64,000 bases of DNA from an uncultured Pelagibacteraceae bacterium. Its GTDB lineage: Bacteria > Pseudomonadota > Alphaproteobacteria > Pelagibacterales > Pelagibacteraceae. Made by a program: the position numbers and the translations under genes. The notes beneath the pieces were generated by a model. The model was not told the DNA's origin and searched no databases. It saw only the letters and a list, made by a program, of their open reading frames with translations. Positions 34,133 through 43,358 of this stretch are shown here, in pieces. The DNA lies in NCBI GenBank assembly GCA_902567045.1, contig CACFLJ010000004.1:1-64000 (forward strand), read 5' to 3'. Within the stretch, counting starts at the first letter, position 1. The number at the start of each line of letters is the position of its first letter.

Positions 34133-35077
34133 TCAAGTAAGTGAAGCGACTTTTTTTATTAGCTTTAATTCAGATTTATTATGAGTGATAATTGTCTCAG
34201 TAACGTACTTATCATTTTTCTTTATTACGCCATTCATTAAATCTCCAGATGTAATGCCTGTTGCACAAAAAATACTTTCACCCTTGATTATTTCGTTGAT
34301 TTCATATTTTTTGTTAAAATCTTTGATGCCCATTTTATTAGCTCTACTTTTGTCTTCTGTTGATTTAAATAAGAATCTTCCTTGAAAATTACAATTTAAT
34401 GTATTTAAGGCTGCAGCTGCTATAACACCTTCTGGACCTCCACCAATACCCATAAAAATATCTACATTAAATTTTTTATCTGAAACAAGTAAAGCACCAG
34501 AAACATCACCATCAGTTATAAATTTTATATTTACATTTAATCTTTTTAACTCACTTATAATTTCTTCATGCCTTGGTCTTTTAAGAATGCATACTGTAAT
34601 TTCTGAATTATTTTTTTTAGTAATTTCTGAGTAAATATTAATATTTTTTTCAACTGTAAAATCAATATCTAAAGATCCTTTTGGAATATGATTGCCAGTA
34701 GCTATTTTATCCATGTATGTTTCTGGTGCGTTAAGTAAATTACCCTTTTCTGCAACTGCTAATACTGACATTGAACCAGGTAGATTTTTTGCAACAAAAT
34801 TTGTACCCTCAACAGGATCTACAGCTATATCTATTTCAGGTCCATTACCATTGCCAAGTATTTCACCTATATATAGCATAGGAGCTTCATCGAGCTCTCC
34901 CTCGCCTATTACAACTTTGCCATTTATATTTAATTTATTTAATTGATGTCTCATTACATCAGTAGCAGCTTTATCTGCTAATATTTTTTCGTTTTTACCT
35001 ATGTATGGATAGCAAGCTATTGCTGAGTTTGAGGTTATTTCAATAAGATTGTTTAATAATTCTTCTGATAATTTCAT
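34133..35077 (-). CDS. glpX: Fructose-1,6-bisphosphatase class II
   Basis: The enzyme hydrolyses fructose 1,6-bisphosphate to fructose 6-phosphate in gluconeogenesis. The 314 residues show the family's metal-binding sites: GKVVIGEGELDEAPMLYIGE near residue 55, DPVEGTNFVAK near residue 88, and GIGGGPEGVIAAAAL. In some alphaproteobacteria glpX lies near hom; here hom is 10 kb away. The start is ATG 35077, four bases from the SbmA-like gene. Confidence 0.95.
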   Translation of the reverse strand: MKLSEELLNNLIEITSNSAIACYPYIGKNEKILADKAATDVMRHQLNKLNINGKVVIGEGELDEAPMLYIGEILGNGNGPEIDIAVDPVEGTNFVAKNLPGSMSVLAVAEKGNLLNAPETYMDKIATGNHIPKGSLDIDFTVEKNINIYSEITKKNNSEITVCILKRPRHEEIISELKRLNVNIKFITDGDVSGALLVSDKKFNVDIFMGIGGGPEGVIAAAALNTLNCNFQGRFLFKSTEDKSRANKMGIKDFNKKYEINEIIKGESIFCATGITSGDLMNGVIKKNDKYVTETIITHNKSELKLIKKVASLT

Positions 35078-35080
35078 TAA

Positions 35081-36076
35081 TTATGTTTTGATCTCACTTT
35101 CAGAATTTTCAATTTTTAATTTATACTCAAATTCTCTTAATCTTTTATAAACACTTGCTAATTCTATAATTGTGGGCCAAGCTTTGAGGATATACTGCAT
35201 AGATCCTTCTACACGTCCAAAGGCTCTAATGATTTGTTGCATAACACCTAGTGTAACTGCTCCAGCTACTATTGCAGGTGCAAGAAAAACATAAGCGGAC
35301 AAAACATTAGCCTGCAAATAAGCTATTCTGCCAATATTAAAATAAAGGTATCTTATGTAACTTAGAAAATGAATACTTCTAACATCATCAAATAATTCCT
35401 CAATTGATTTTGGTCTTACAGTGCCATCATCTTCAGCTATAACTAAAATTTTCCTATATGCTGCCTCTTTTTTTTGTAGGTCATATTCGACACCTACTAA
35501 TCTTAAAATTAAACCTAAAATAACCAAAAATATTGTTCCACCTATAGACCATAGAAGTGCACCTACTATTAAACCATATTCCCAATCACCAAAAAAAAAT
35601 ATTGGAATACCTATACTTAAGCCAAATAATATAGGCATGAATTCTACTAATATCATTATTGCTTCAATTAGACTGGTTCCTAGAGACTCCATTATTCTTG
35701 AAAATTTAATTGTGTCCTCCTGAACCCTTTGAGATGCTCCCTCAATTTTGCGAGCCTTTTCATATACGCTATGATAATATTCAACCATAGCGGTTCTCCA
35801 TCTAAATAAATAATGAGATGTAAAGTAGCTAACAATGACAGCTACTCCTACATACATCGCAGCGAGCACGATAAACGAAAACAGACTAGCCCAATATTCT
35901 TCGATAGTAATAGCATTTGGTTTACCAAGTGCTTTTTGGATCATGTCATAAAATTCACCAAACCACTCATTAATTTTAACATCTATTTTTACCTGTACCC
36001 AAAGTGATGATAAAATAATAAGTGACCCTATCCAAGACCATAGATACCACTTTTTTATAGTAAAAAATCTAAACAT
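35081..36076 (-). CDS. SbmA/BacA-like peptide transporter
   Basis: A 331-residue membrane protein of the SbmA/BacA family, which uses the proton gradient to import peptides and related compounds. The segments INEWFGEFYDMIQKALG, LFRWRTAMVEYYHSVYE, GASQRVQEDTIKFSR, VEYDLQKKEAAYRK and ELASVYKRLREFEYKL align with E. coli SbmA. It lacks about 70 N-terminal residues of that protein (the first membrane helices), as in the short form of the family. Its start overlaps the end of the complex I gene by one base. Confidence 0.88.
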   Translation of the reverse strand: MFRFFTIKKWYLWSWIGSLIILSSLWVQVKIDVKINEWFGEFYDMIQKALGKPNAITIEEYWASLFSFIVLAAMYVGVAVIVSYFTSHYLFRWRTAMVEYYHSVYEKARKIEGASQRVQEDTIKFSRIMESLGTSLIEAIMILVEFMPILFGLSIGIPIFFFGDWEYGLIVGALLWSIGGTIFLVILGLILRLVGVEYDLQKKEAAYRKILVIAEDDGTVRPKSIEELFDDVRSIHFLSYIRYLYFNIGRIAYLQANVLSAYVFLAPAIVAGAVTLGVMQQIIRAFGRVEGSMQYILKAWPTIIELASVYKRLREFEYKLKIENSESEIKT

Positions 36077-36357
36077 TATTTTATAAAATTATCTGCATAA
36101 GATTTTTTTGTTATTTTTCTTTTTTGTGGTTCAATAACTTCAAAAATAATATTATTTTTTTTAGCATACTCTATAGCTAAGTCTTTTGATTTAAATTCTA
36201 AGTTTAATTCTGAATAAGTATCTGAGGAGCTTTCCCAACCCATAAGAGGATTTTTGCCTGGATCCTCTGTAATGAATTCAATAATCCATTTATCAAACTT
36301 TTTTAAACCTGATTGCATTGCTGTTTTTGAAGGTTTGTAGATTTTTGCTTTTTTCAT
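36076..36357 (-). CDS. Complex I accessory subunit (NDUFS4/18 kDa type)
   Basis: A 93-residue protein of the ETC complex I subunit family (PF04800-like). The pattern is ARIYKPSKTAMQSG-like at the N-terminus (here KIYKPSKTAMQSG). Then come WIIEFITED, NPLMGWESSSD and the FKSKDLAIEYAKKNNI segment. It is an alphaproteobacterial and mitochondrial accessory subunit of NADH:quinone oxidoreductase. It is followed at once by the SbmA-like gene and preceded by tRNA-Pro. Confidence 0.9.
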   Translation of the reverse strand: MKKAKIYKPSKTAMQSGLKKFDKWIIEFITEDPGKNPLMGWESSSDTYSELNLEFKSKDLAIEYAKKNNIIFEVIEPQKRKITKKSYADNFIK

Positions 36358-36363
36358 AAATAA

Positions 36364-36440
<77 letters not shown>

Positions 36441-36534
36441 ATTGCAGTACTAATACAGTAGATAAAAAAAAATTCAAAGTATAAAAACACATTTTAAAAG
36501 GAATTTTAAACATTTATACTATATAAGAAGATTT

Positions 36535-37035
36535 ATGATCATTAATTGTGAATGTGGAGAAAAAAAATTTAATGTAGATAGCAGTCTAATACCTAAAGAA
36601 GGCAGATTGTTAAAATGTGGGAGCTGTAGCAAAATTTGGCATTATACACCTATTATTGAAACCAAAAATGATGAAGAATTAGATGATAAAATTAATGAAA
36701 ATGTTATTAAAAATGAACTTCAATCTGATGAGGTAATAAATGAGGAGAATTTTAAAACTACAAATGAAGAAGTGTTATCTGAAGAGAACACAGATGATGA
36801 GGAGGAAGAATATAATTTAAAAGAGGAAAAAGAAAATGATGAAAAACAAGGAAAAATAAAGACGGTGTTAGTTTATTTTATTGTAGTAATTATTTCTTTA
36901 TTAGGTCTTATATTTTTATTAGATACATTTAAGTCTTATTTAAATAGTGTATTTCCAACTATAACACCCTTTCTTGATAGCTTTTATGAAACCCTTTTAG
37001 ATTTTAAACTTTTTATAAAAGACCTTGCTAAGTAA
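36535..37035 (+). CDS. Zinc-ribbon (MJ0042-type) single-span membrane protein
   Basis: A 166-residue protein. The N-terminal zinc ribbon (CECG at residues 5-8, then the LLKCGSCSKIWHY segment) resembles MJ0042/DUF3426 proteins. A long acidic, low-complexity linker (about 45-105, rich in Glu, Asp and Asn) follows, then one membrane helix (VLVYFIVVIISLLGLIFLL) and a short tail. The role of the family is unknown. It is two bases upstream of nhaA. In many alphaproteobacteria a similar gene lies near ftsE/ftsX, which are not in this window. Confidence 0.72.
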   Translation: MIINCECGEKKFNVDSSLIPKEGRLLKCGSCSKIWHYTPIIETKNDEELDDKINENVIKNELQSDEVINEENFKTTNEEVLSEENTDDEEEEYNLKEEKENDEKQGKIKTVLVYFIVVIISLLGLIFLLDTFKSYLNSVFPTITPFLDSFYETLLDFKLFIKDLAK

Positions 37036-37037
37036 AT

Positions 37038-38210
37038 ATGATCCAAAAAATTACAAAAGGTTTTACATCATTTTTTAAACTTGAGGCTGCGAGTGGAATA
37101 GTACTTCTTTTTGCAGCTGTAATTGCATTATTTATAAGTAATTCTGAATTATCCATTTTATATTTTTCAACATTAGAGAGATATTTATTTATTGGCATAA
37201 ATAATTTTGGTCTTAAGCTTTCTGTTTTGCATTGGATAAATGATGCGTTAATGGCAATCTTTTTCTTTTTTGTAACACTTGAAATTAAAAGAGAATTTTT
37301 GCAAGGAGAGCTATCTAATATTAAACAAGCTTTACTTCCTATTATTGCTGCAGTTGGTGGAATGGTGGTTCCTGCATTAATATATGTGTTTATAAACTTG
37401 GGAGATGGAGAAACATTAAAAGGTTGGGCAATACCATCAGCCACAGATATAGCCTTTTCATTAGGTGTATTATCGTTATTGGGTAAGAGAGTCCCTCTTT
37501 CACTAAAAGTATTTCTAACAGCTTTAGCAATTATAGATGATTTAGGAGCAATAGTAATTATTGCTTTATTTTATTCTGGTGATTTAAGCATTAAATATTT
37601 ATCTCTGATGTTGTTAGCATTTATTATTCTATTAGTTATAAATAAATTTAATGTAAAAAAATTTCTACCCTATCTAATAGTGGGAATTTTCTTATGGGAT
37701 TTTACCCATAACTCAGGAATTCATGCAACTATCGCTGGTGTATTACTTGCAATGACAATACCTCATAGAAAAAAAGATAAAGATTTTTCACTTTTAATTA
37801 AAGTAGAACATGCAATAAGTCCTTATGTTGCATTTGGAATAATGCCAATTTTTGCCTTTGCAAATGCAGGTGTATCTTTAGAAGGTTTATCTTTTTCGTC
37901 ACTATTAGATAAAGTTCCACTAGGAATAGTTTTAGGTTTATTTGTTGGAAAACAATTGGGAGTTTTTGTTTTTTCATTCATATCAATTAAATTAAAAATT
38001 GCCCAAATGCCAAGCAATACTAGCTGGTATAATTTTTATGGTGTCGGTGTATTAACTGGAATTGGTTTCACTATGAGTTTATTTGTCGGAAATTTAGCAT
38101 TTGCTGAAAGTATGCAGTACATGGATGGTGTAAAAATTGGAGTTTTGACTGGGTCATTATTATCCACTTTATTTGGTTACTTTTTAATACTACTTACACC
38201 AAATAAATAA
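37038..38210 (+). CDS. nhaA: Na+/H+ antiporter NhaA
   Basis: An inner-membrane antiporter that exchanges cytoplasmic Na+ for external H+. The 390 residues form about twelve hydrophobic segments. Family landmarks are FFVTLEIKREFLQGEL, PSATDIAFSLGVLSLLG and the ion-binding aspartates in ALAIIDDLGAIVIIALFYS. Near the end is VGVLTGIGFTMSLF. The ATG at 37038 follows the zinc-ribbon gene by two bases. It is expected for a marine cell in a sodium-rich medium. Confidence 0.97.
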   Translation: MIQKITKGFTSFFKLEAASGIVLLFAAVIALFISNSELSILYFSTLERYLFIGINNFGLKLSVLHWINDALMAIFFFFVTLEIKREFLQGELSNIKQALLPIIAAVGGMVVPALIYVFINLGDGETLKGWAIPSATDIAFSLGVLSLLGKRVPLSLKVFLTALAIIDDLGAIVIIALFYSGDLSIKYLSLMLLAFIILLVINKFNVKKFLPYLIVGIFLWDFTHNSGIHATIAGVLLAMTIPHRKKDKDFSLLIKVEHAISPYVAFGIMPIFAFANAGVSLEGLSFSSLLDKVPLGIVLGLFVGKQLGVFVFSFISIKLKIAQMPSNTSWYNFYGVGVLTGIGFTMSLFVGNLAFAESMQYMDGVKIGVLTGSLLSTLFGYFLILLTPNK

Positions 38211-38218
38211 TTAAAATA

Positions 38219-38767
38219 ATGAAAAATTTACTAATAATTGGAGTAACAATAACTATGTTTTTTTTTAAAAGTTCATCGAATGCAAATTATGAAGAAATAT
38301 TTTATGACTTTAAAATAAATAGTATTTCAGGTGATATAATAGATCTAAATGACTACAGAGGTAAACCTGTGTTAGTTGTGAATACAGCTAGTTATTGTGG
38401 ATTTACTAAACAATATGCCGATATGCAAAAGTTATGGGAAAAGTATAAAGATAAAGGATTAATTGTACTTGGCGTACCGTCTAATTCTTTTAATCAGGAA
38501 AAAAAAAATAATGACGAAGTTAAAGAATTTTGTGAAGTAAATTTTAGTATTAATTTTCCAATTACAGAAATCACAGATGTTAAAGGTGATAATGCCCATG
38601 AAATTTATAAATGGGCCAAAGAAAACCACGGTAAATCTGCTGTACCAAAATGGAATTTTTATAAAATTTTAATAAATAAAAAGGGCACTATTGAAGATAC
38701 TTATGCATCTTTAACAAACCCAACGTCAAAAAAAATTACGAAAAAAATTGAAAGTTTATTAGATTAA
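38219..38767 (+). CDS. Glutathione peroxidase-family protein with signal peptide
   Basis: A 182-residue thiol peroxidase. A hydrophobic N-terminus (about 1-22, ending SSSNA) suggests export to the periplasm. The active-site segment NTASYCGFTKQY has Cys in place of selenocysteine. VLGVPSNSFNQE supplies the conserved glutamine-containing segment, and KWNFYKILINKKG the conserved Trp-Asn. Periplasmic members may use thioredoxin-like partners. Its last nine bases overlap the MBL hydrolase gene on the other strand. Confidence 0.9.
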   Translation: MKNLLIIGVTITMFFFKSSSNANYEEIFYDFKINSISGDIIDLNDYRGKPVLVVNTASYCGFTKQYADMQKLWEKYKDKGLIVLGVPSNSFNQEKKNNDEVKEFCEVNFSINFPITEITDVKGDNAHEIYKWAKENHGKSAVPKWNFYKILINKKGTIEDTYASLTNPTSKKITKKIESLLD

Positions 38768-39532
38768 TACTGTTAGTCCATCGTGTGCAGGAATTACATT
38801 TTTGGGTAATTTTTTTTTTATTTCATTATAATCAATTTCATTGCTTAGATTTGTAAGAATTGCTTTCTTAGGTTTAAGTTTTCTAATTAATTTTAGAACA
38901 TCATCTAAATTAAAATGTGTTGGATGAAAATTGTATCTCAAACAATCAACAATAAAATATTTTAAATTTTTTAAATATCTTAAATCTTTACTTTCTATAA
39001 AGTTGACATCAGGTGCATATGCACATTTATCATTAATAATATAACAGATACTTTTTATTGAACCATGATGAACTTTTAATGACTTAATAATAATTTTACT
39101 ATTAATATCATTTAATATGTGTTTGTTCTTTAAAGTTTTTGCTTCAAGTATTGACGGATAATTTTTGTAATCTTTAAAACAATAAGCAAAGGTATTTGTA
39201 AGACTTTTTTTTGTTATTAGGTCGGCATAAATAGGTATTTTTTTTCTATTTTTTAATGAAAACACTCTTAATTCATTAATTCCATGTGTTTGATCTGCAT
39301 GGGCGTGTGTATAAAAAACTTTATCAATATTTTTAACTTTATTTGCTAGCAATTGAGATTTTAAATCTGGAGAAGTATCAATTAGTATGTTTAAATTTTT
39401 AGATCTTATTAAAGCTGAACATCTTGAACGTACATTTTTCTTATTATTGGCATCACATTTTCCATAATAACCATCAATTCTAGGTATACCTAGGGAACTA
39501 CCACATCCTAAAATAGTAAATTTTAAGCTCAT
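38759..39532 (-). CDS. MBL-fold metal hydrolase (PhnP-like)
   Basis: A 257-residue metallo-beta-lactamase-fold hydrolase. The FTILGCGSSLGIPRID opening and THAHADQTHGINELR hold the H-x-H-x-D-x-H metal motif. VHHGSIKS and the PTHFNLDD segment near the end give further ligands. The CSALIRSKNLNILIDTSPD segment is typical of PhnP-like phosphodiesterases. It follows tatD (four-base overlap) in the metG-tatD-MBL order conserved in alphaproteobacteria. Confidence 0.9.
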   Translation of the reverse strand: MSLKFTILGCGSSLGIPRIDGYYGKCDANNKKNVRSRCSALIRSKNLNILIDTSPDLKSQLLANKVKNIDKVFYTHAHADQTHGINELRVFSLKNRKKIPIYADLITKKSLTNTFAYCFKDYKNYPSILEAKTLKNKHILNDINSKIIIKSLKVHHGSIKSICYIINDKCAYAPDVNFIESKDLRYLKNLKYFIVDCLRYNFHPTHFNLDDVLKLIRKLKPKKAILTNLSNEIDYNEIKKKLPKNVIPAHDGLTVLI

Positions 39533-40299
39533 AGGTTAAAAAATAATCTATTAAAATTTTCTGTTGTTATTTTATCAAGCTCATTAGGAGTGATATTTTT
39601 TAGTTCTGAGAGTTTTTTTAAAGTATAGCGCACAAAAGATGGTTCATTTTTCTTACCTCTCATTGGCTCGGGCGCTAAAAAGGGACTGTCTGTTTCAATT
39701 AGCAACCTTTCTAAGGGTAACTGTTTAAACGTATTTTGAAGGTTATTGCTATTTTTAAAAGTAATAATGCCGCTTGCTGAAAAATAAGAATTAAGCTCCA
39801 TTAATTTTAAAGCAAATGGAAGCGAGCCTGTGAAACAATGCATCAGTATTTTTAAATTCTTGTCTGAACTTTTTAATATTTCATAAGTTTCGTCTTCAGC
39901 ATTTCTGGAATGAACAATTAAAGGGAAGTTTAACTCTAATGCAGCATCAATATGATTTTTGAAACTTGTGATTTGTTTATCTTTATCACTATTGTTGTAA
40001 TAAAAGTCCAAACCTGTCTCACCCACTCCAATAATTTTACTATTTAATTTGATTTTACTGATTATTTCGTCTTTTGAAATTTGATCTGTGTTTGTTTCGT
40101 GAGGATGAATACCAAAAGTTCCAAATATCATTTCATTTTTATCAACAATATCCAAAATTTTTGGGAAACTTCTTAATGTTGTAGAAATTGTTAACACTTT
40201 ATTAATTCCTTCCTTTTTGCATCTTGATAAAACATCTTCAATATTTTGTACTAAAGGTTCGTGATCTAGGTGACAGTGTGAATCAATCATTTTTTTCAA
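39529..40299 (-). CDS. tatD: TatD-family metal-dependent hydrolase/DNase
   Basis: A 256-residue TIM-barrel hydrolase. The metal ligands are seen in MIDSHCHLDHE, in GVGETGLDFYY, in IVHSRNAEDE, in LMHCFTGS and in LIETDSPFLAPEPMRGKKNEP. TatD-type enzymes act as 3'-5' exonucleases on DNA and RNA. The gene overlaps metG by 17 bases and the MBL gene by four. It belongs to the metG-tatD-MBL run. Confidence 0.95.
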   Translation of the reverse strand: MKKMIDSHCHLDHEPLVQNIEDVLSRCKKEGINKVLTISTTLRSFPKILDIVDKNEMIFGTFGIHPHETNTDQISKDEIISKIKLNSKIIGVGETGLDFYYNNSDKDKQITSFKNHIDAALELNFPLIVHSRNAEDETYEILKSSDKNLKILMHCFTGSLPFALKLMELNSYFSASGIITFKNSNNLQNTFKQLPLERLLIETDSPFLAPEPMRGKKNEPSFVRYTLKKLSELKNITPNELDKITTENFNRLFFNL

Positions 40300-41821
40300 T
40301 TTTTTTAAACAAGATATCTAATTTATTCAGTTTAAGACCTTTATTTAGATAATTATTTTCTTTAATTGATTCAAAATTAATTTTTTCCTCATTTATGCCA
40401 AATACACCTAAAACTTTTAGAGATGATGATGGTATAATAGGATAAAGTAGTATAGTTACTTTTCTTATTAATTCCAAAGCAACATAAATAATAGTATTCA
40501 TCCTTAATTTATCATTCTTTTTTTTCCAAGGTTCTTGGTCATTGAAATATTTATTTGCAGAAAATAGCTGTTCAACAATAAAATTAATATATGAATTAAC
40601 ATCTTGATTATCTGAATAGCTTACTAAATTATCATAATATTTAGAGTATTTATTTAAAATAATTTTATCATTCTCTGTTAGATCGTCTATGGCGGGAACC
40701 TCTAAGTTAGTATTCTTTTCACAAAACGCTAAAACTCTTTGACACAAATTTCCATAATTATTAGCTAAATCACTGTTAATACAAGACTCTAGTTTATCTT
40801 GAGAGATATTTCCATCATTACCAAAAGAAACCTCTTTAATTAAATAATATCTTAAGGGATCTAATCCATAATTATCTATAATCTCAAGCGGGTCTAAAAT
40901 GTTACCTTTAGATTTAGACATTTTTTCATCCCCGGAAAGAATCCATCCATGGCCAAAAACTCTTTTTGGAGGTTCTATATTTGCAGCCAATAAGAAAGCT
41001 GGCCAATAAATAGCATGGAATCTTAATATATCTTTTCCGATTAGATGTAGATCAGCAGGCCAAAAGGATTTGTACAAATCATCAGTTTCATTTGGATAAT
41101 TTAAAGCACTTAGATAATTTGTTAAAGCATCCAACCAAACATAAATAACATGGTCTTTATTAGATGGAACTTTTATGCCCCAATTAAAAGATTTCCTACT
41201 AACAGATAAATCTTTTAATCCTGATTTAACAAAACTAATAACTTCATTTTTTCTTGCTTCAGGTAGTATAAAATCTGAATTCTTGTTATAAAACTCTAGC
41301 AATTTATCTTGCCACTTTGATAATTTAAAAAAATAAGACTCTTCTTCTACCCACTCCACTTTTGAACCTGAACTAATTGATTTTTTTATACCATCCAAGT
41401 CTTCAATCTCACTCTCTGCATAAAATGCTTCATCTGATACTGAATACCAACCAGAGTACTTAGATAAGTAAATCTCATTTTTATTTTCTAAAATATTCCA
41501 GAGATTTTCAACAGATTTAGCATGTCTTGATTCTGTAGTCCTTATGAAATCATTATTAGATAAGTTTAATGTCTCAGATAAATCTCTAAAGGTTTTGCTA
41601 ATTTCGTTGCAAAATAATAAAGGATCCATTTTTTTTTCTTCTGCAGCTCGTTGTATTTTTTGTCCATGCTCATCTGTACCAGTCAAAAAATAAACATTAA
41701 AACCCTGTATTCTTTTTAATCTTGCAAAAAAATCAGCAATAATACTTGAATAAGCATGACCCATATGCGGTTTCGCAGATGGATAATAAATAGGTGTTGT
41801 AATGTAGTAATTTTTATTCAC
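40283..41821 (-). CDS. metG: Methionyl-tRNA synthetase
   Basis: A 512-residue class I synthetase. The HIGH-like motif is PHMGHAYSS near residue 18, and KMSKS is in DEKMSKSKGNIL near residue 300. The connective-peptide region (WYSVSDEAFYAESEIED) lacks the CxxC zinc knuckles, and there is no C-terminal dimer domain. This is the compact zinc-free type of alphaproteobacteria. It overlaps holB by eight bases and tatD by 17. Confidence 0.97.
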   Translation of the reverse strand: MNKNYYITTPIYYPSAKPHMGHAYSSIIADFFARLKRIQGFNVYFLTGTDEHGQKIQRAAEEKKMDPLLFCNEISKTFRDLSETLNLSNNDFIRTTESRHAKSVENLWNILENKNEIYLSKYSGWYSVSDEAFYAESEIEDLDGIKKSISSGSKVEWVEEESYFFKLSKWQDKLLEFYNKNSDFILPEARKNEVISFVKSGLKDLSVSRKSFNWGIKVPSNKDHVIYVWLDALTNYLSALNYPNETDDLYKSFWPADLHLIGKDILRFHAIYWPAFLLAANIEPPKRVFGHGWILSGDEKMSKSKGNILDPLEIIDNYGLDPLRYYLIKEVSFGNDGNISQDKLESCINSDLANNYGNLCQRVLAFCEKNTNLEVPAIDDLTENDKIILNKYSKYYDNLVSYSDNQDVNSYINFIVEQLFSANKYFNDQEPWKKKNDKLRMNTIIYVALELIRKVTILLYPIIPSSSLKVLGVFGINEEKINFESIKENNYLNKGLKLNKLDILFKKIEKND

Positions 41822-42734
41822 TTAATAATTTATCATTAAATTCTAGAAAAAATGACTCAAAATCTAAATTATATTTTTTAACAAAAGAAAGTTTTAGGTA
41901 AAAATATTTTTTTATTTTAAATGAAATTTTCTTAGAGGTATTTATATTTTTATAGAAAAAAAGTTCAATAAATAAATTTAAATATTCTTTTATAAATTCG
42001 TTTGATGTATATGATTTATTTTTTATTACATAGATTAATAAATCCTCTATAGAAGTTTCTTTAATAGACAAATCATTGCTTTCTAAAAAGTTGACTAATG
42101 ATATTAAAAATGATGGAGAATTATAATTATTAATATAATCTAAATTAATGTTGTTATATATATTATCGCCGAAATGGTAATTCACAATCTCCATTACTTC
42201 TGAGTTTAGTAGACTTAATTTAAACTCTAAACATCTTGATTTAATAGTTTCCAAAGTTTTAAATTCTGCATTATTAATTAAAATAAAGTATATTTTACTA
42301 TTAGGTTCCTCAATTGATTTTAATAAAGCATTAGCAGAATTAATCCCCAATAAATTAACATTTTCAATAATTATAAACCTTCTATCATTATTAAAAGAGG
42401 TTTGATTAGTGAATTGTATCATGTCTCTGATTTGATCTATATCAATTAATTTTTTATCATTTTTTTTATAGATTTTAAGAACATTAGGATGTGAGTTAGA
42501 GGATATAAGTTTTGATATATCATTACTCAAATTATATTCATAATTTTTTAAATTATAAGATAGTTTGCTATCTTTTAAATAAAAATAATTTAAAAAATGA
42601 TTTACGAATAGTTTTTTTCCAATACCTTTTGGTCCATTCAATAAAATTTTATTAGGAAGTTTATGTATTTGATCAAGATAAATATAGTCATTAAAAAGAG
42701 ATTTATGACCAATCATTTTACTTATCTCACTCAC
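41814..42734 (-). CDS. holB: DNA polymerase III delta prime subunit
   Basis: A 306-residue clamp-loader subunit. An N-terminal P-loop-like KILLNGPKGIGKKLFVN is followed by FIIIENVNLLGINSANALLKSIEEP, where family members have DE/AD-type Walker B and sensor segments. TIKSRCLEFKL matches the SRC motif. The four zinc cysteines are not visible. The C-terminal collar is weakly conserved. The tmk-holB-metG order supports the call. Confidence 0.88.
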   Translation of the reverse strand: MSEISKMIGHKSLFNDYIYLDQIHKLPNKILLNGPKGIGKKLFVNHFLNYFYLKDSKLSYNLKNYEYNLSNDISKLISSNSHPNVLKIYKKNDKKLIDIDQIRDMIQFTNQTSFNNDRRFIIIENVNLLGINSANALLKSIEEPNSKIYFILINNAEFKTLETIKSRCLEFKLSLLNSEVMEIVNYHFGDNIYNNINLDYINNYNSPSFLISLVNFLESNDLSIKETSIEDLLIYVIKNKSYTSNEFIKEYLNLFIELFFYKNINTSKKISFKIKKYFYLKLSFVKKYNLDFESFFLEFNDKLLSE

Positions 42735-43358
42735 TTACTTTAAAATTCTCTCAATTTTGTTAATTAATTTAGTTTCAATTATTTTTAAATTGTCTTTATT
42801 GCTATCTAAAATAAGATATTTAGATTTGTTTTTATTAGCGATTTCTAAAAAACCTTTCTGAACTTTATTATAAAAATTATAATCAAAATGATCGTACTTA
42901 TTTTTATTTTTTCTTAACTTTAGTCTCTTCAGCATATTTTTTTTATTTACAATACTTAAGAAAGTAAAGTTTGGTCGTAAATTACCTAATAAAAAATTAT
43001 TCATTTTTAAAATTACATCTTTATCTAGTTTCATTCCATAATGTTGATAAGCTAATGTTGAGTCTATAAATCTGTCAATTAATATAACTTTTTTTTTATA
43101 ATTTTTTTTTAGAATTTTATCTATATTTTCTGATCTCGAAGCCATTAGTAAAAATAAATCTGTTTTATTACTTAATTCTGATTTTTTATTTAACATTAAA
43201 GATCTTAATTTTTCAGATAGATTTGTACCTCCTGGTTCTCTAAAGGATACATACTTAATTTTGTTTGTTTTTAAATATTTAATTATTTTTTTTAAGCTAG
43301 TTGATTTACCAGAGGCCTCTATACCTTCAAAAACTATAATAGGATATTTAGACATCAC
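42735..43358 (-). CDS. tmk: Thymidylate kinase
   Basis: The kinase makes dTDP from dTMP. The 207 residues show the P-loop FEGIEASGKSTSLKKI, the substrate-site FREPGGTNLSEKLR, the DRFIDSTLAYQHYG segment and a lid region. The start is ATG 43358, with a second in-frame ATG at 43355. It overlaps dacA by 11 bases at its 5' end and meets holB directly. Confidence 0.96.
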   Translation of the reverse strand: MMSKYPIIVFEGIEASGKSTSLKKIIKYLKTNKIKYVSFREPGGTNLSEKLRSLMLNKKSELSNKTDLFLLMASRSENIDKILKKNYKKKVILIDRFIDSTLAYQHYGMKLDKDVILKMNNFLLGNLRPNFTFLSIVNKKNMLKRLKLRKNKNKYDHFDYNFYNKVQKGFLEIANKNKSKYLILDSNKDNLKIIETKLINKIERILK